A stretch of DNA of 64,000 bases, taken from NCBI GenBank assembly GCA_950106755.1, contig OX467082.1, positions 16,430,001-16,494,000 on the forward strand. The letters run 5' to 3'. Of the stretch, positions 23,801-33,396 are shown one piece after another. A program made the position numbers and the translations under genes. Position 1 is the stretch's first letter; every line of letters starts with the position of its first letter. The notes under the pieces were generated by a model that was not told where the DNA came from, did not search any database, and worked only from the letters and a program-made list of their open reading frames with translations. This stretch comes from Climacium dendroides (taxonomy: Eukaryota; Streptophyta; Bryopsida; Hypnales; Climaciaceae).

Positions 23801-24278
23801 CCTTGTTAACCCTAGTTGCCCAAGTTGAAAATAGAAATTCCACTTTGGAAACTAATAGTTGATTATTCCTTCAGTAACTTCCAAAGTTCCAAAACACAAT
23901 TTCTTTGTTTTCCCAAACTCCTGTAGATATGGAAGCGGCCACTTTGGGTCATTCATGCACTTCGTGGTTACCTTGATTTCCATTTTTGATTTTGCTGTAT
24001 GCAATGGTACTTCAATGTTAAAACTGCAAATGCAAGATCCACTTGGAGAATTTTATGCCAGAAGGTTGCGTGATATATGCAACTATTTTGGATTACCCTA
24101 CTTGTATGAAACTGTCTTCGATTTCAAAGAGATGATTGCCTAAATGGAATGGCAGGTAAGAGAGAATCCAGGAAAGTATGAAGACGGAATGGCTCCCATT
24201 TATGGAGCAGCAGCCACATTACCGGATAGAGGAACCATTCGAGACATTCTCGTTGCGTATATGGATGGTACCTGCTAG
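17869..24278 (+). CDS. DPL1: sphingosine-1-phosphate lyase (PLP-dependent)
   Basis: Sixteen coding exons total 1632 nt (543 aa): 17869-18037, 18196-18238, 18477-18522, 18654-18802, 19241-19300, 19507-19731, 20169-20310, 20567-20617, 21136-21227, 21430-21556, 21923-21938, 22138-22245, 22740-22794, 23116-23262, 23376-23454 and 24155/6-24278. Plant lyases are almost the same length. The enzyme sits in the ER membrane and cleaves phosphorylated long-chain bases to a fatty aldehyde and phosphoethanolamine, the exit step of sphingolipid breakdown. An N-terminal hydrophobic anchor ([17 protein letters not shown]) is followed by the PLP decarboxylase fold with [10 protein letters not shown] and [13 protein letters not shown], where K348 is the expected PLP lysine. 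Exon 11 is only 16 nt and encodes HQFVA. Introns are rich in short mobile elements. Confidence 0.95.
19862..19998. repeat. dispersed intronic repeat, family B, in lyase intron 6
   Basis: It shares GCCCAA..TTGGGCCTC, CAGTTTTTA, TAGGTCATG, GACTTT and TCCAATTT..TTTTAT in order with 28262-28400 in an intron of the TMEM184 gene, and its tail resembles 5490-5580 in the dioxygenase gene. Confidence 0.5.
20013..20034 (+). other. G-run with G-quadruplex potential in lyase intron 6
   Basis: Three G-runs of six, six and eight G's are separated by single T's on the coding strand. Split runs satisfy the four-tract quadruplex pattern. The site lies inside an intron. Confidence 0.7.
20738..20957. mobile_element. 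AGTGCCCAAG-family miniature element, copy 1 (lyase intron 8)
   Basis: It starts next to a TTAA with CTAGTGCCCGG and ends TTTGGGCACTTAGGG. Internal landmarks shared with the other copies are GAAAGCTAATAGTCAATTTC, TTTCAAAAATGTAGG and GATATGGAAGCGG. Confidence 0.7.
22297..22515. mobile_element. AGTGCCCAAG-family miniature element, copy 2 (lyase intron 12)
   Basis: It starts CCCCAAAGTGCCCAAGG and ends AACTTAAGGG followed by TTAA. The interior contains GGAAGCTGATAGTCAATTTC and CATATGGAAGCAGCC, as in the other copies. The left flank is not TTAA, so it has decayed or the left end is misjudged. Confidence 0.7.
22821..23034. mobile_element. AGTGCCCAAG-family miniature element, copy 3, with TTAA target duplication
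   Basis: This 214-bp copy is the cleanest. It begins CCCCCAAGTGCCCAAG and ends TTTGCGCACTTAGGG, an imperfect inverted repeat. TTAA lies immediately outside both ends (22817-22820 and 23035-23038). TTAA duplication with CCC-starting termini is the signature of piggyBac-type elements. It has no coding capacity and lies in lyase intron 13. Confidence 0.8.
23560..23692. mobile_element. ATGTTAA-family small element in lyase intron 15
   Basis: It contains GAGTTAATGTTAA at the left, GATGTTAGTGTCATTG in the middle and GTTTAACATTAC at the right. It is related to 12132-12234 and 56009-56128. Confidence 0.5.
23810..23967. mobile_element. AGTGCCCAAG-family miniature element, copy 4 (internally deleted)
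   Basis: It is preceded by TTAA and starts CCCTAGTTGCCCAAG. It ends ATGCACTTCGTGG followed by TTAC, a one-base variant of TTAA. The right half keeps CTGTAGATATGGAAGCGGCC. At 158 bp it is shorter than the ~214-bp copies. It lies in lyase intron 15. Confidence 0.7.
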
Positions 24279-25313
24279 TTAGTCCAGTTATTACAGAACT
24301 TTCTTGCATCTATCATTCGTCATTTTTTGAAGGATCAAAGCCAAGGTCGCTTAGTTAAGGTTAAAAGACAGGTTAAAATCTCACCTAGTTGTATTTGATT
24401 TTCAGTGATGAGAAAAACCCAGGTTCAAAGCTTCCGAAGTACCATTTGTATTCAGAAGGCCATACCATGAGTATGACTGAATAAGATATAAACCTGCAAA
24501 TGCAAAAGTTGTATGTCATGTATTGCACAATTATTCTGTTAAATATTTGAAGTGAAGTGCAATTCTGGCATTGGATTTATCTATTGCATTATTACTGTCA
24601 TTAATGTTGCCAAAAGTTGATTTCATTTCATCTCTTTTTACAGTATTAAAAGATTGAAATACTTTTGGAGGGGTTCCAAGTTGGACGTATGTTTGGATAT
24701 GTACGGTTGTTCCAACTAGTCTAATGGGATATTTTTCAGTTTGTGTTTCTTTTTACAACTTCTTGGACTACCATACTTGCAAACTTGGATGAACTCATCA
24801 TCAACTTCCAACTTCTATATTTCTTTTTCTTTACTTCCAATGTTAGATTGAATTTTAAAATTGAGTTTGTAGAGGTGCAATTAGTCTATAATATAATGGT
24901 AGGATGTACTTTATTGATTATGAAATACACTTGCAACCTTGTAAATTAATAAGAGGATGTGTAAAATGCACTCATGATCAACTTCCAAGACTATGAAAAG
25001 ATTGTTGTTTTTGACAATTGGTTTGGCAATTTTTTTGACAATGGTTTTGACACTAAAGTGCCAAAAAATGAGATCATGAGACTCACAACATTTTGACACT
25101 TTTTTGTCACTAAATTCCCTTAATTCAAGTACTTCAGAGACATATCACATGTCAAATAATTTGCATGTGTCACAAGTGTGCACAATATTCCAAAATCCAT
25201 ACCTTAAGTTAGGAGTCTAGTGTGTCTTGTGTAAAATAAAAGTAAAAGTATTTTTTTAATTTTTTAATTCATAGAAAATTTTAAAAATAAATAATTTTCA
25301 CCTTTTAGGTCCA
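24279..25313. other. AT-rich spacer downstream of the lyase gene
   Basis: No gene was found. The first few hundred bases are probably the 3' UTR and flank of the lyase gene. Confidence 0.4.
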
Positions 25314-25591
25314 AACACTAAGAAACAAAGCCCGTGCATCCCTCCTCGCAAAGAGCTTTCCAACAACACCAACCACACGACTAGGAGACACATGGTCCAA
25401 GAGATCTAAGTATAGCAAACAAAACAAACAAACAAACAAACACTCTAACTTAATGGATGGATGGAATGGATGGATGTTTGTTTTGTTTGTTATGTTGAGA
25501 TCTTCATAACTATATGTCCATTGGTCTCGTTCTTAGTACCATCACAAAGCCCTTAGCGAGGAGGGGTGCACGGGCTTTGTTTTGTAGTGTT
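25314..25591. repeat. foldback miniature element, 278 bp
   Basis: The two halves are imperfect inverted repeats of about 125 bp. The left reads AACACTAAGAAACAAAGCCC and the right complements AACACTACAAAACAAAGCCC. Further in, both arms carry GCATCCCTCCTCGC-like, AAGATCT-like and CAAACAAAACAAAC blocks, and they meet at a GGATGGATGG centre. A half copy is at 3241-3400. Confidence 0.75.
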
Positions 25592-25693
25592 CCAACTTAC
25601 AATGTAAAAATTATAAATATTTGAGTTAATTTTTAATTAAAAATCTTGAAAATTACTTTAATTATTATATTGAGTGTGGCAACAGCATAGAGC

Positions 25694-26045
25694 ACACTAC
25701 ACTAATGATGATAAATAGTGTTGGCAACACTAATCACAAAGCATAACACTAATTGTCAACAATCGGGTTAATGTTACCAACACTAAATGTCAACATAGAC
25801 ACTATTTGTCAACTATTGGGAATAAATTTTTTACAAGTTTACATTTAGTGTTGCCTAACTATTTCATCAAAATGCAAAGAAAAACGTATGAACTCAAGAA
25901 GCCTATTACATGCTTAAAAAAGTTATTGCTTAGAAAAGTGAACACAACACTAAATGTCAACTAATTGAAGTTTAGAATGACCGGGGTAAAAGTCCAAGTA
26001 ACACTAATCACAACATAACACTATTTATCATCATTAGTGTAGTGT
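25694..26045. mobile_element. CACTA-like miniature inverted-repeat element, 352 bp
   Basis: The termini at 25694-25722 and 26017-26045 are perfect 29-bp inverted repeats beginning ACACTACACTAATGATG. The interior is non-coding and carries many copies of AACACTAA / TTAGTGTT and CTAAATGTCAAC, like the subterminal repeats of CACTA elements. Three-base flanks (GCA and TCA) are close to but not an exact target duplication. Confidence 0.8.
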
Positions 26046-26249
26046 CATCGAAGAGAAGGCCACATGAAGGGGATACAGTGTTCTATTCCAGTAATAAGAA
26101 AGGACTATTCAACTATTTACCGCAGTCCCACTATCTAATATCTACAGCTCTTCAACATTTTGGCTCTAGCAAACCTTATTAATTGGTGAAAAGGATCGGA
26201 ACAGCCTCGTCCCTTCCAACTCAAGCCCCTTCCAACTTGGAGATATCGT

Positions 26250-26427
26250 CTCCAGCAGCAGCAGCAATCCGCCATAGCCCTTCAAGTTAAAAATAGGAAG
26301 TTGGAAGTTGGGCACTCACTTGGAAGTTAAAAAATAGGAACTTGGGCACTTGGAAAAAAGTAAGTGAAGTTAGGAACTTGGGCACTTGAAGTTCTAGTCT
26401 CTCCAGCAGCAGCAATCCGCCATAGCC
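26250..26427. repeat. 120-bp insertion flanked by a 28-bp direct duplication
   Basis: TCTCCAGCAGCAGCA..CCATAGCC occurs at 26250-26279 and again at 26400-26427. Between them lie tandem pieces of AAGTTAAAAATAGG and AACTTGGGCACTT, which are the terminal sequences of the AGTGCCCAAG element family. It sits just upstream of the TMEM184 start. Confidence 0.65.
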
Positions 26428-26554
26428 ACGCTCTTCCCACATTTCCTTCTGACAATTCCTCCGCAGATTTCCTTCACAGGATTCTTTCACAAGTGCTTGC
26501 CCTTCGCGAGCTCGAATCGCAATTTTCGCGTTGTGATTTGGTGAAGATTCCACG

Positions 26555-28794
26555 ATGGATTTCAGCTCCATGGACGTGCGAACCCTAACGCTGCTTGGTG
26601 CGGGGCTGTGCACCATGGGTTCCATGCACTTCACGTCGCAGCTGATCGGACAGCACCTGTTTTACTGGAAGAACCCCGCGCAGCAGAAACTGATCATCAT
26701 CATCATCTGCATGGCGCCTATTTACGCCGTGACTTCCTTCTTCGGCTTGGCGGAGATGAAAGGCGGGGAGCTGCTGTTCACGCTTCTGGAGTCCATCAAG
26801 GAGTGCTATGAAGCTCTTGTTCGTGGTTCATTCTTCTCTCCATAGAGCTGCTAATGTCCTCTGTTTTTGTGTTTTCTCTGCTTAGGGGAGTCTTTGTTTT
26901 CCTTTCACTCCAGGATGAGGCAGTCTCTCTTAGAATTCAATGGATTGCTCACTTCTAAGATTCTAGATTGAGCGAAATGACTTTGAATTTGTCATGTGGC
27001 ATGACTCTGTTTCACAGATTCTTGATGGTGGTGGTGTTCTGTGCAGGTCATTTGGGCGTTTTTAACTCTTATGTATAAGTATGTGGGTATATCTACACAC
27101 AAGAAAGTTGTTCCGGATGAGATCAAGGGCCGTCTCATCCACCACGGCTTCCCAATGACACTCTTTGTGGTACTGATCTCCCTTTTCTCTCTTTCTGCTC
27201 TTGTTTGCGTTTTGGTTAGAGCACATTTTGTGTTGGTTTATGCAATGTGTTCAAGTTTTAGTGGCAATGTGTGCAATGGTATACATACAGTTGTGTAAAA
27301 ACAGACAGTTGCAAATTCTCCTATCAAAGTAACTTGCTTTTCAAATGTGTTTCGGTTGGTGACAATTGGTTCTCAAGAAATCAGGCGTGCTATCCCCTAA
27401 TTGTCCAATGTAAAAGTAGAAAAACAGGCTTTGGAAGCTAATTGTAACTTTCAAAACGTATTTATATCGTCCAAGAATGTAGGATATGAATTCTTCTCTT
27501 GATTTGGTACATTTTGTTCCATTCCTTGAATCTTCCTAAATGATTTCTTGCAACTCCTAAAGATATGGAAGTGAACATTTTTGACCATTTGTACACTTCG
27601 GGGATAAGAATGTTTGCTGATACAACAGAATACATTGTTCTGGGTTATCAAATTTGAGTATGACCAAGATTAAGATGTCGAATTCATGTCTGGCAGTTAT
27701 AGTGTTTTTCCCATTTTCACCTAGTCCCTGTATTTTATTATGATTTGGTTGGTTTGGGTTTTCTAAAGCTAAGATTCTCTTCCATTAGTATTGTATCGTT
27801 TTACTCGTCCACCAATAGACACATCTTATAAGTCCACTAGTGGTCAAAAACATTTGGATTAGAAGAAATTAATAGTAGGAACCGCGTTCTGTTGAAGGCT
27901 AAAGGTTGCACTCTTGAACTCTTCTGAATTTGCAGCCGAAAGAAGAGAAGTGTGATGTGAAATCACTGAAACGGCTTCAAGATTGGACGTGGCAGTTCGT
28001 GATTCTGCGGCCAGTGTTGTCTATCGTTGTGATGTTCCTGGAGTGGATGGGGTGGTATACGGGCGCCATTTCCTGGACTATTACCATTATTCTCAATGTT
28101 TCCGTATCTCTGGCGATGTACTCCCTTGTTTTATTCTACCATCTGTTTGCCGCCGAGCTGGCCCCGCATAAACCACTTGCCAAAATTCTGTGCATCAAAG
28201 GCGTTGTTTTCTTCTCGTTCTGGCAGGTAAAGTCTCTGTCTCTGTACCCCAAAGGACCAAGAAGCCCAACTTGGGCCTCGTGTTTACAGAGCAGTTTTTA
28301 GTAGGTCATGGAGAGACTTTGTTTTATCCAATTTTATTTTTATCTTGTGACGTACACATGCAATGTTCTTCATTGATTCTGGTGATGTGAGGTTTTTACT
28401 GTTCACAATACGGTCTGTCAAATCGATCATTGAAGACTTTGAGTTCTTTAGAGGTTAGGTTGCGTGGTTGGACTCATGTGCAGCAGATTTAGTCAGAATC
28501 CGTAAGACTGGTAGGAAGTACGAACATGTTTGATTGTTGACGGACCTCTTCTGTGGTCCCTTCTGTCCGCAGGGAGTGGTGTTGCAATTGTTGGCAACAG
28601 CAGGCATAATTCGGACCGAACACATTTGGCTGGAAATCAGTCAAATAGAGGAAGCGTATCAGAATCTTTTTGTGTGCGTGGAGATGGTGGGTTTCGCCGT
28701 CTTGCAGCAGTACGCATTTGGTGTTCAAGAGTACTCGGGAGATCTTGACAAGGTGTTGCAGGATGCTCAACGGAGGAGAGAAAAGAGAGACTAG
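26555..28794 (+). CDS. TMEM184 / DUF300 (organic solute transporter alpha-like) membrane protein
   Basis: Exons 26555-26818, 27047-27166, 27936-28226 and 28573-28794 sum to 897 nt (298 aa), matching the short plant DUF300 proteins. It is multi-pass: LIIIIICMAPIYAVTSFFGL, IWAFLTLMYKYV, FVILRPVLSIVVMFLEWMGWY, WTITIILNVSVSLAMYSLVLFYHLF and GVVFFSFWQGVVLQLLATAGII are membrane segments. Family hallmarks include QFVILRPVLSI, MYSLVLFYHLF, PLAKILCIKGVVFFSFWQ and IEEAYQNLFVCVEM. LAZ1 and related plant members act at vacuolar or endomembranes. A transport role for this protein is not shown. Introns 2 and 3 contain dispersed repeats. Confidence 0.92.
27394..27603. mobile_element. AGTGCCCAAG-family miniature element, copy 5 (TMEM184 intron 2)
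   Basis: It begins CCCCTAATTGTCCAATG and ends GTACACTTCGGGG. It carries GGAAGCTAATTGTAACTTTC, AATGTAGGATATG and AAGATATGGAAGTG, in the order found in the lyase copies. It shows the family moved between genes. Confidence 0.7.
28262..28400. repeat. dispersed intronic repeat, family B, in TMEM184 intron 3
   Basis: It matches 19862-19998 (lyase intron 6), with shared GCCCAACTTGGGCCTC, CAGTTTTTAG and ATGCAATGTTC then ATTGATTCTGG. The last part also matches 5490-5580 in the dioxygenase gene. Confidence 0.5.
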
Positions 28795-30848
28795 ACTAGT
28801 AGAGAATATGAAGGAAAGGTATAATAAAGTTTGAGCTCTCCGGATGTACATTCGTGATGTGTTGGGAGCTCAAGGTAAGCACTATTGTACATGCTGTTAA
28901 GTTAAATATGTAATCATAGATGAGACACAGCAATAGAGTTTAGGTTCATACAACTCCATGTTTTGTATCTGTTTGTGTCTACTGTTTCCCCTTCTCATGG
29001 TATCATTGGGTGAGAGGAAATTATGGAAATACAAAACAAAAAGAGACTTGTTGGGTTAACGGTTGTAAGTTCTTCTCTGGTCTTGGGGCCTTGGATCATG
29101 GAAGAATCCCTGTTCTTTCTCTATCAGGAATAGGAAGATCATCAAAAGATTACCTTCTTCAGCTCTTGCATATGAATAAGAATTGTTCTGTTTCTGTCTG
29201 TATATATACGTGTTTTTGCTTGTTTGCATCTACCTAATAGTTATACCAACTTGTCATACTCAATAATTAGAATTCGTTCAGTTACCCTCAATCTCAATGG
29301 TAGTTTGTTATTCTAATTCAGCAGTGCGAGTGTGACGTGCCGTAGTCTTATGTGCGATTATTGGCGCGTTTTATTTTCATTTTTTGATGAAACAACGAAG
29401 GAGATTGGAAAGGGAACTTCACATTCATAGACTAGGGCAGTGTTTACCACCGGACCTTTTTCGCTGTATGTACATTGTGGTTGAGGGTTTAGGGTTTAGT
29501 CCGACTTTGCCTATAATAGTTGACTTAGCACTACCGCTTTCATTCTTGAATGAAAGATGAGCATAAACGCAAAGCCTCGTCGTTGCCTGAGCCGCTGCAT
29601 ACGACCTCGACAAGTGAGGTAAGTAATTAATTTCTCCACCACCTGCCCATCTAACTACTCGGATAGCCTCCAGATATCCAGATGTGGCTGATAATCATCT
29701 TCCTAGCAAATGTAGCTGTGTTGGTATGTCAACTGCCAGACTAACTGCAGTACTAGAAGTAGAGTACGGATCGGTGGGTAGAGTCTGGGGTCGAATTGGC
29801 CAATTGAATCTTTGGGTTACCCTTGTGTACTACCGAGCTCATCATGGTTGTATTGAGGTTTGGCAAGGTCTGCTATCAGTCTCCCTTTGTTTGTTACAGT
29901 CCAAGTTAAGTCTTTGAGTTGTGATAAAATGTTCTTCAAAATGTGGCAGATTACAAACGAGTGAAGGCTTGAAGCATTGTGAACACAAATTGTCCAGATA
30001 GATTTCTAGATTTATTACCGTCTAATCGGTTTATCAAGACTGGTGCGAAGACGCAGGCTCTACAGTCGGGGACATGAAGCCATGCATTCTGTATAAATGC
30101 ATCGTTTGAACTGTTATTTATAGCATCATGCAAATGATTGCAGTGAACAGAAAGGATTTCTGCATCTTAACAATGGCCGCAGATCCCGCTTCAGGACTGA
30201 GGAGGACCTACCCAGCTTGGTGTACGCACACTGGGTCCTTGCCAGCGCCCAGATTGCCATGTAACGTACGCCAGTTGACCGATCCCTCATTTAAATACTG
30301 GTACCAACTAGAAGAGGAAGCACTTCATAAACACTTCCACCAGACATTGCCATAGATTTCCTCCTAAATTCATGATACCGTCGAGCGATCTGTAGAAGTG
30401 CGGCCAATACAGATTTCATTCGTTTCCTTCTCTCACTTTCTACTGCCTTGCATTTTCACCATCTTGTTTCTCTCAGAGAATCTGATTGATCAGACAACCA
30501 GAACAAGAGCTGTCTCCTTTGGCGTATCACGTCGTCGGTATGTTGTTCCAATTTCACTTTGGACGATCAGCAGTGTGGTATTTATAAGGATACACCGATA
30601 CACTGATTGCCTGAGCAGTGCAACAAGTGATGTGGTTCAGTGAAATCCGGGAGACTTGGGCTGGCACCAGGGAGATCTCTTACAAGCTTTGACAATTTTT
30701 TGGCAGCCCGGCTTCTGGACATTATCAAGTCTTGACGTTGTGAAATCTTGGTGGTTCACTGGTGTGGAGTGAACTGTATTCATAACTTGCCTGTGGTTGT
30801 TGCGGTCGCCAAAGAAAGTAGCTTACCTTAAGCTGTTTAGCAGCTATA
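28795..30848. other. spacer between the TMEM184 and PSY-like genes
   Basis: No protein gene was recognised. A telomere-like motif, GAGGGTTTAGGGTTTAG, lies near 29483-29499. The right part is probably the promoter and leader of the downstream secreted-peptide gene. Confidence 0.4.
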
Positions 30849-31758
30849 ATGGCTGCCACGTTACGGCACCTGCTGTTGTGCGTGTCAGTTGCAGTGTTGC
30901 TGGTACCATCATGTTGTAATGCTTCGCGGACCGCAGGTGAGCTCATCTTCCGGCCCTTCAAAATTTCCTTTGAGATTTGACTTACAAAATTCTGTAACGT
31001 TCAAAATGGATGGGGTAACATGATACCCTAAACCAGCACTTGGGTTTTTCTTTCGAAATGTATCTAGCTCATGCTTTGCTCCTGGTTATCAAAAGCTCAG
31101 AGTATGCCGGCATTCTACCGTTTTCTACCCAGTCTTATAATGTGATTAATTGTGCTTGAAGGCTTTATTGAGATGCAATTTACTAATGCCCTCAGAGTTT
31201 GAATCAGGTCCTAGAAGTTTGCTTCCTTCGACAAGTGCTTCCGACGATGATACAGAGCTGCCAACAAACGACACCGATCTAAGGGTACGCTGAATTCTCG
31301 AATATTCAAACGAGTTTTCTCTTTCTTGTCGCCAGCAGTGGTTTCATATTGAAGTAGAGGATACTATTTGCATCACTTTACGCATTTTCACATCTATAGG
31401 AGTGATTTTTGGGAGTCAATATAGAGCTGTGGCGAGATCACTTTAGGTACAAGAGCCAACTCATTGGAGATCAAAATTTTCACCACCAGGTTTGAATTTC
31501 TTATGCAATTTCAAATGGGGAGGGTTGTAGACCACTGTCGAAATTCTCCCTGCAGTTTTAGCACCACCATAACGAAAGTTTTAGCTCACATCGTCACACC
31601 CTGGCGTTGATAATTGACAGGCGCCAACTTCGGCGAAGGAGAATGAAATCGAATTCAACCAGTGGTCACGCTTCCAACAAGCCCGAGAGGTTGCAATCGA
31701 CTACACACCCCCGGACGCAAATCCGGACCCAGGAGATCCATCTCCCATTGGTGACTAG
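30849..31758 (+). CDS. putative secreted PSY-like (tyrosine-sulfated peptide) precursor
   Basis: Three exons, 30849-30936, 31196-31284 and 31621-31758, join in phase to give 104 aa. The product opens with a clear signal peptide (MAATLRHLLLCVSVAVLLVP, then SCCNA before the likely cleavage), followed by a low-complexity acidic linker. A conserved-looking C-terminal block ends REVAIDYTPPDANPDPGDP plus a five-residue tail. The Asp-Tyr pair, the spaced Pro/Asn (DY....ANP) and the C-terminal position match plant PSY peptides, whose Asp-Tyr is sulfated in the Golgi and which act in the apoplast on growth and stress through LRR receptor kinases. The canonical His before the last Pro is replaced here. 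Assignment to PSY is inference from this short motif. The signal peptide, phases and splice sites are seen directly. Confidence 0.55.
31350..31520. repeat. dispersed intronic repeat, family D, in PSY-like intron 2
   Basis: It shares GAGGAT, TCACTTT..GCATTTT, a GAGATCACTT block and AGGTTGTAGACCACT with 45325-45690 in the 2-oxoglutarate dehydrogenase gene, and weaker pieces with 54785-55110 in MEX1. Confidence 0.45.
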
Positions 31759-33396
31759 AAGGAAGAGCATCCATCTCTCTTGTTCTCAATTTCTCTCAAT
31801 TTCCCAAGTGTGCTGTTTCACGTGGCTGCGAAATGCAAGTAAGAGCAGTTGTGCGGACAAGTTGAAAGCCGGAGAGGAACAAGAGAGCTTTTTGTTGGTG
31901 CAAAGGCGCCCTTGCGGAATAGGAAGAGCAGCAAGCTCAAGCCAGAGTGTTTAAACCCCTAAATGCCTGAGGCACCAAATTTTGGTGTCCACAAAACTTT
32001 CAAGTTAAATAAAACCTAACTAAGTTGCTATTTTTAGTAGTTTAATATTTTAAAATTTTCTTTTTCAAGTCCAGTTTTAACATCAAAAATTTGATTTTTG
32101 AAAATGATTGATTATGATATTTCTATTCAAGATTTTGTGCAAGGGTGTCCATTGCATTCTTTGACTTTCCGTTGTATGGAGGGCTCTTGGAGATGGCTCA
32201 CATACTAGCACTATTGGTGCTAAAAGTGTCATGTAGGTGATGCCAAAATGTATTTGATGCACATGAAGTAATGACACTAGTAGTATCAAAACTTGTCATA
32301 AAGAAGAAGTTAAATTAGTATAATGTGTATTGAAATTGATCACTTCTAAGATGCCACCTCCAAAATACTATAAATAGAATTGCACACTATTCAAAATGGC
32401 CACCAACTCCCCTACAAGTTATCCACATGTAAAGTGCTACCTTATAATATGCATGTCATTTGGGGTGAAGCCTAATCAGTTTCACTTCAAAAATAGGGGT
32501 CAATTTTGAGGAGTGGTCCATTTTAGGTGTAGTTGTGGTAACCCTTTTTTAAGGTTTGGTGGAAATTGCATAGGTCATGTATTTTACCTTAGAATACGAA
32601 GTATGTACTTAAATATAAGAGGATATAATGTTGGATTGCAAATTCAACAACTCACATTTTTCATTCAACGGCTATGCCAATATCTAGACCTTACCATGTT
32701 CAAATATAGCAACATACACATTAGGAAGAATTTCAAGCCTTGAAAGGTTATCGAAGCTACAAACAAGTGCAATGTTGGCTAGATTATTTAATAATAAATA
32801 AATATTAAATATTAAATATTAAATATCAAAGAAAAATATTTTAAATAAAAGATAATAAAAATAATAAAATAATTGCAATCTGATGTGTCTAAAGTCAGGC
32901 CACAAACTATTAAAGTTTTGTAATTTTGAATTTAATTTTAAAATGATTTTTAATGATTTTTTAAAGTATTTGTTAAATTTGTCCTGTGCCATGTAGGCCT
33001 TGCTATTCATTAAAGGAAAAATTTTATTTTTTTATTTTTTTAATTTAATTTTAATTTTTTTGTTTTGGGGGCCAACACTCCCAAGCTATTGGGGAACTGA
33101 TGACCTTCTTTAGGGATCAAACTTCTTGTAATGTTTACAATACATATCCACTTTACATCTCAAACATGTAGAGGTGCAATAATTATCTAAATTGGATGTG
33201 CCATGTGTCATTGGATCTAGCTCAATATGAAAACAAACTTTTGTTGGTGGTGAACACATTAATTCATACACCTTATATGTCAAATATGCAAAAAAAAACA
33301 ATATTGCAACCCATATTTGAGCTTCTTAGACTTTAATCCATTGAGGATGTTGTGGACTCAAATAGTCTGATGGACGATGGATGACTTCCCTATTAA
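31759..33396. other. AT-rich intergenic DNA, no gene seen
   Basis: The first ~200 bp may be the 3' UTR of the secreted-peptide gene. Beyond that the DNA is AT-rich with long A/T runs, and no protein or RNA gene was recognised. Confidence 0.4.

Noticed and set aside
26608..26811. Second open frame over TMEM184 exon 1
   Set aside because: It is an off-frame shadow. The conserved membrane segments are in the other frame.
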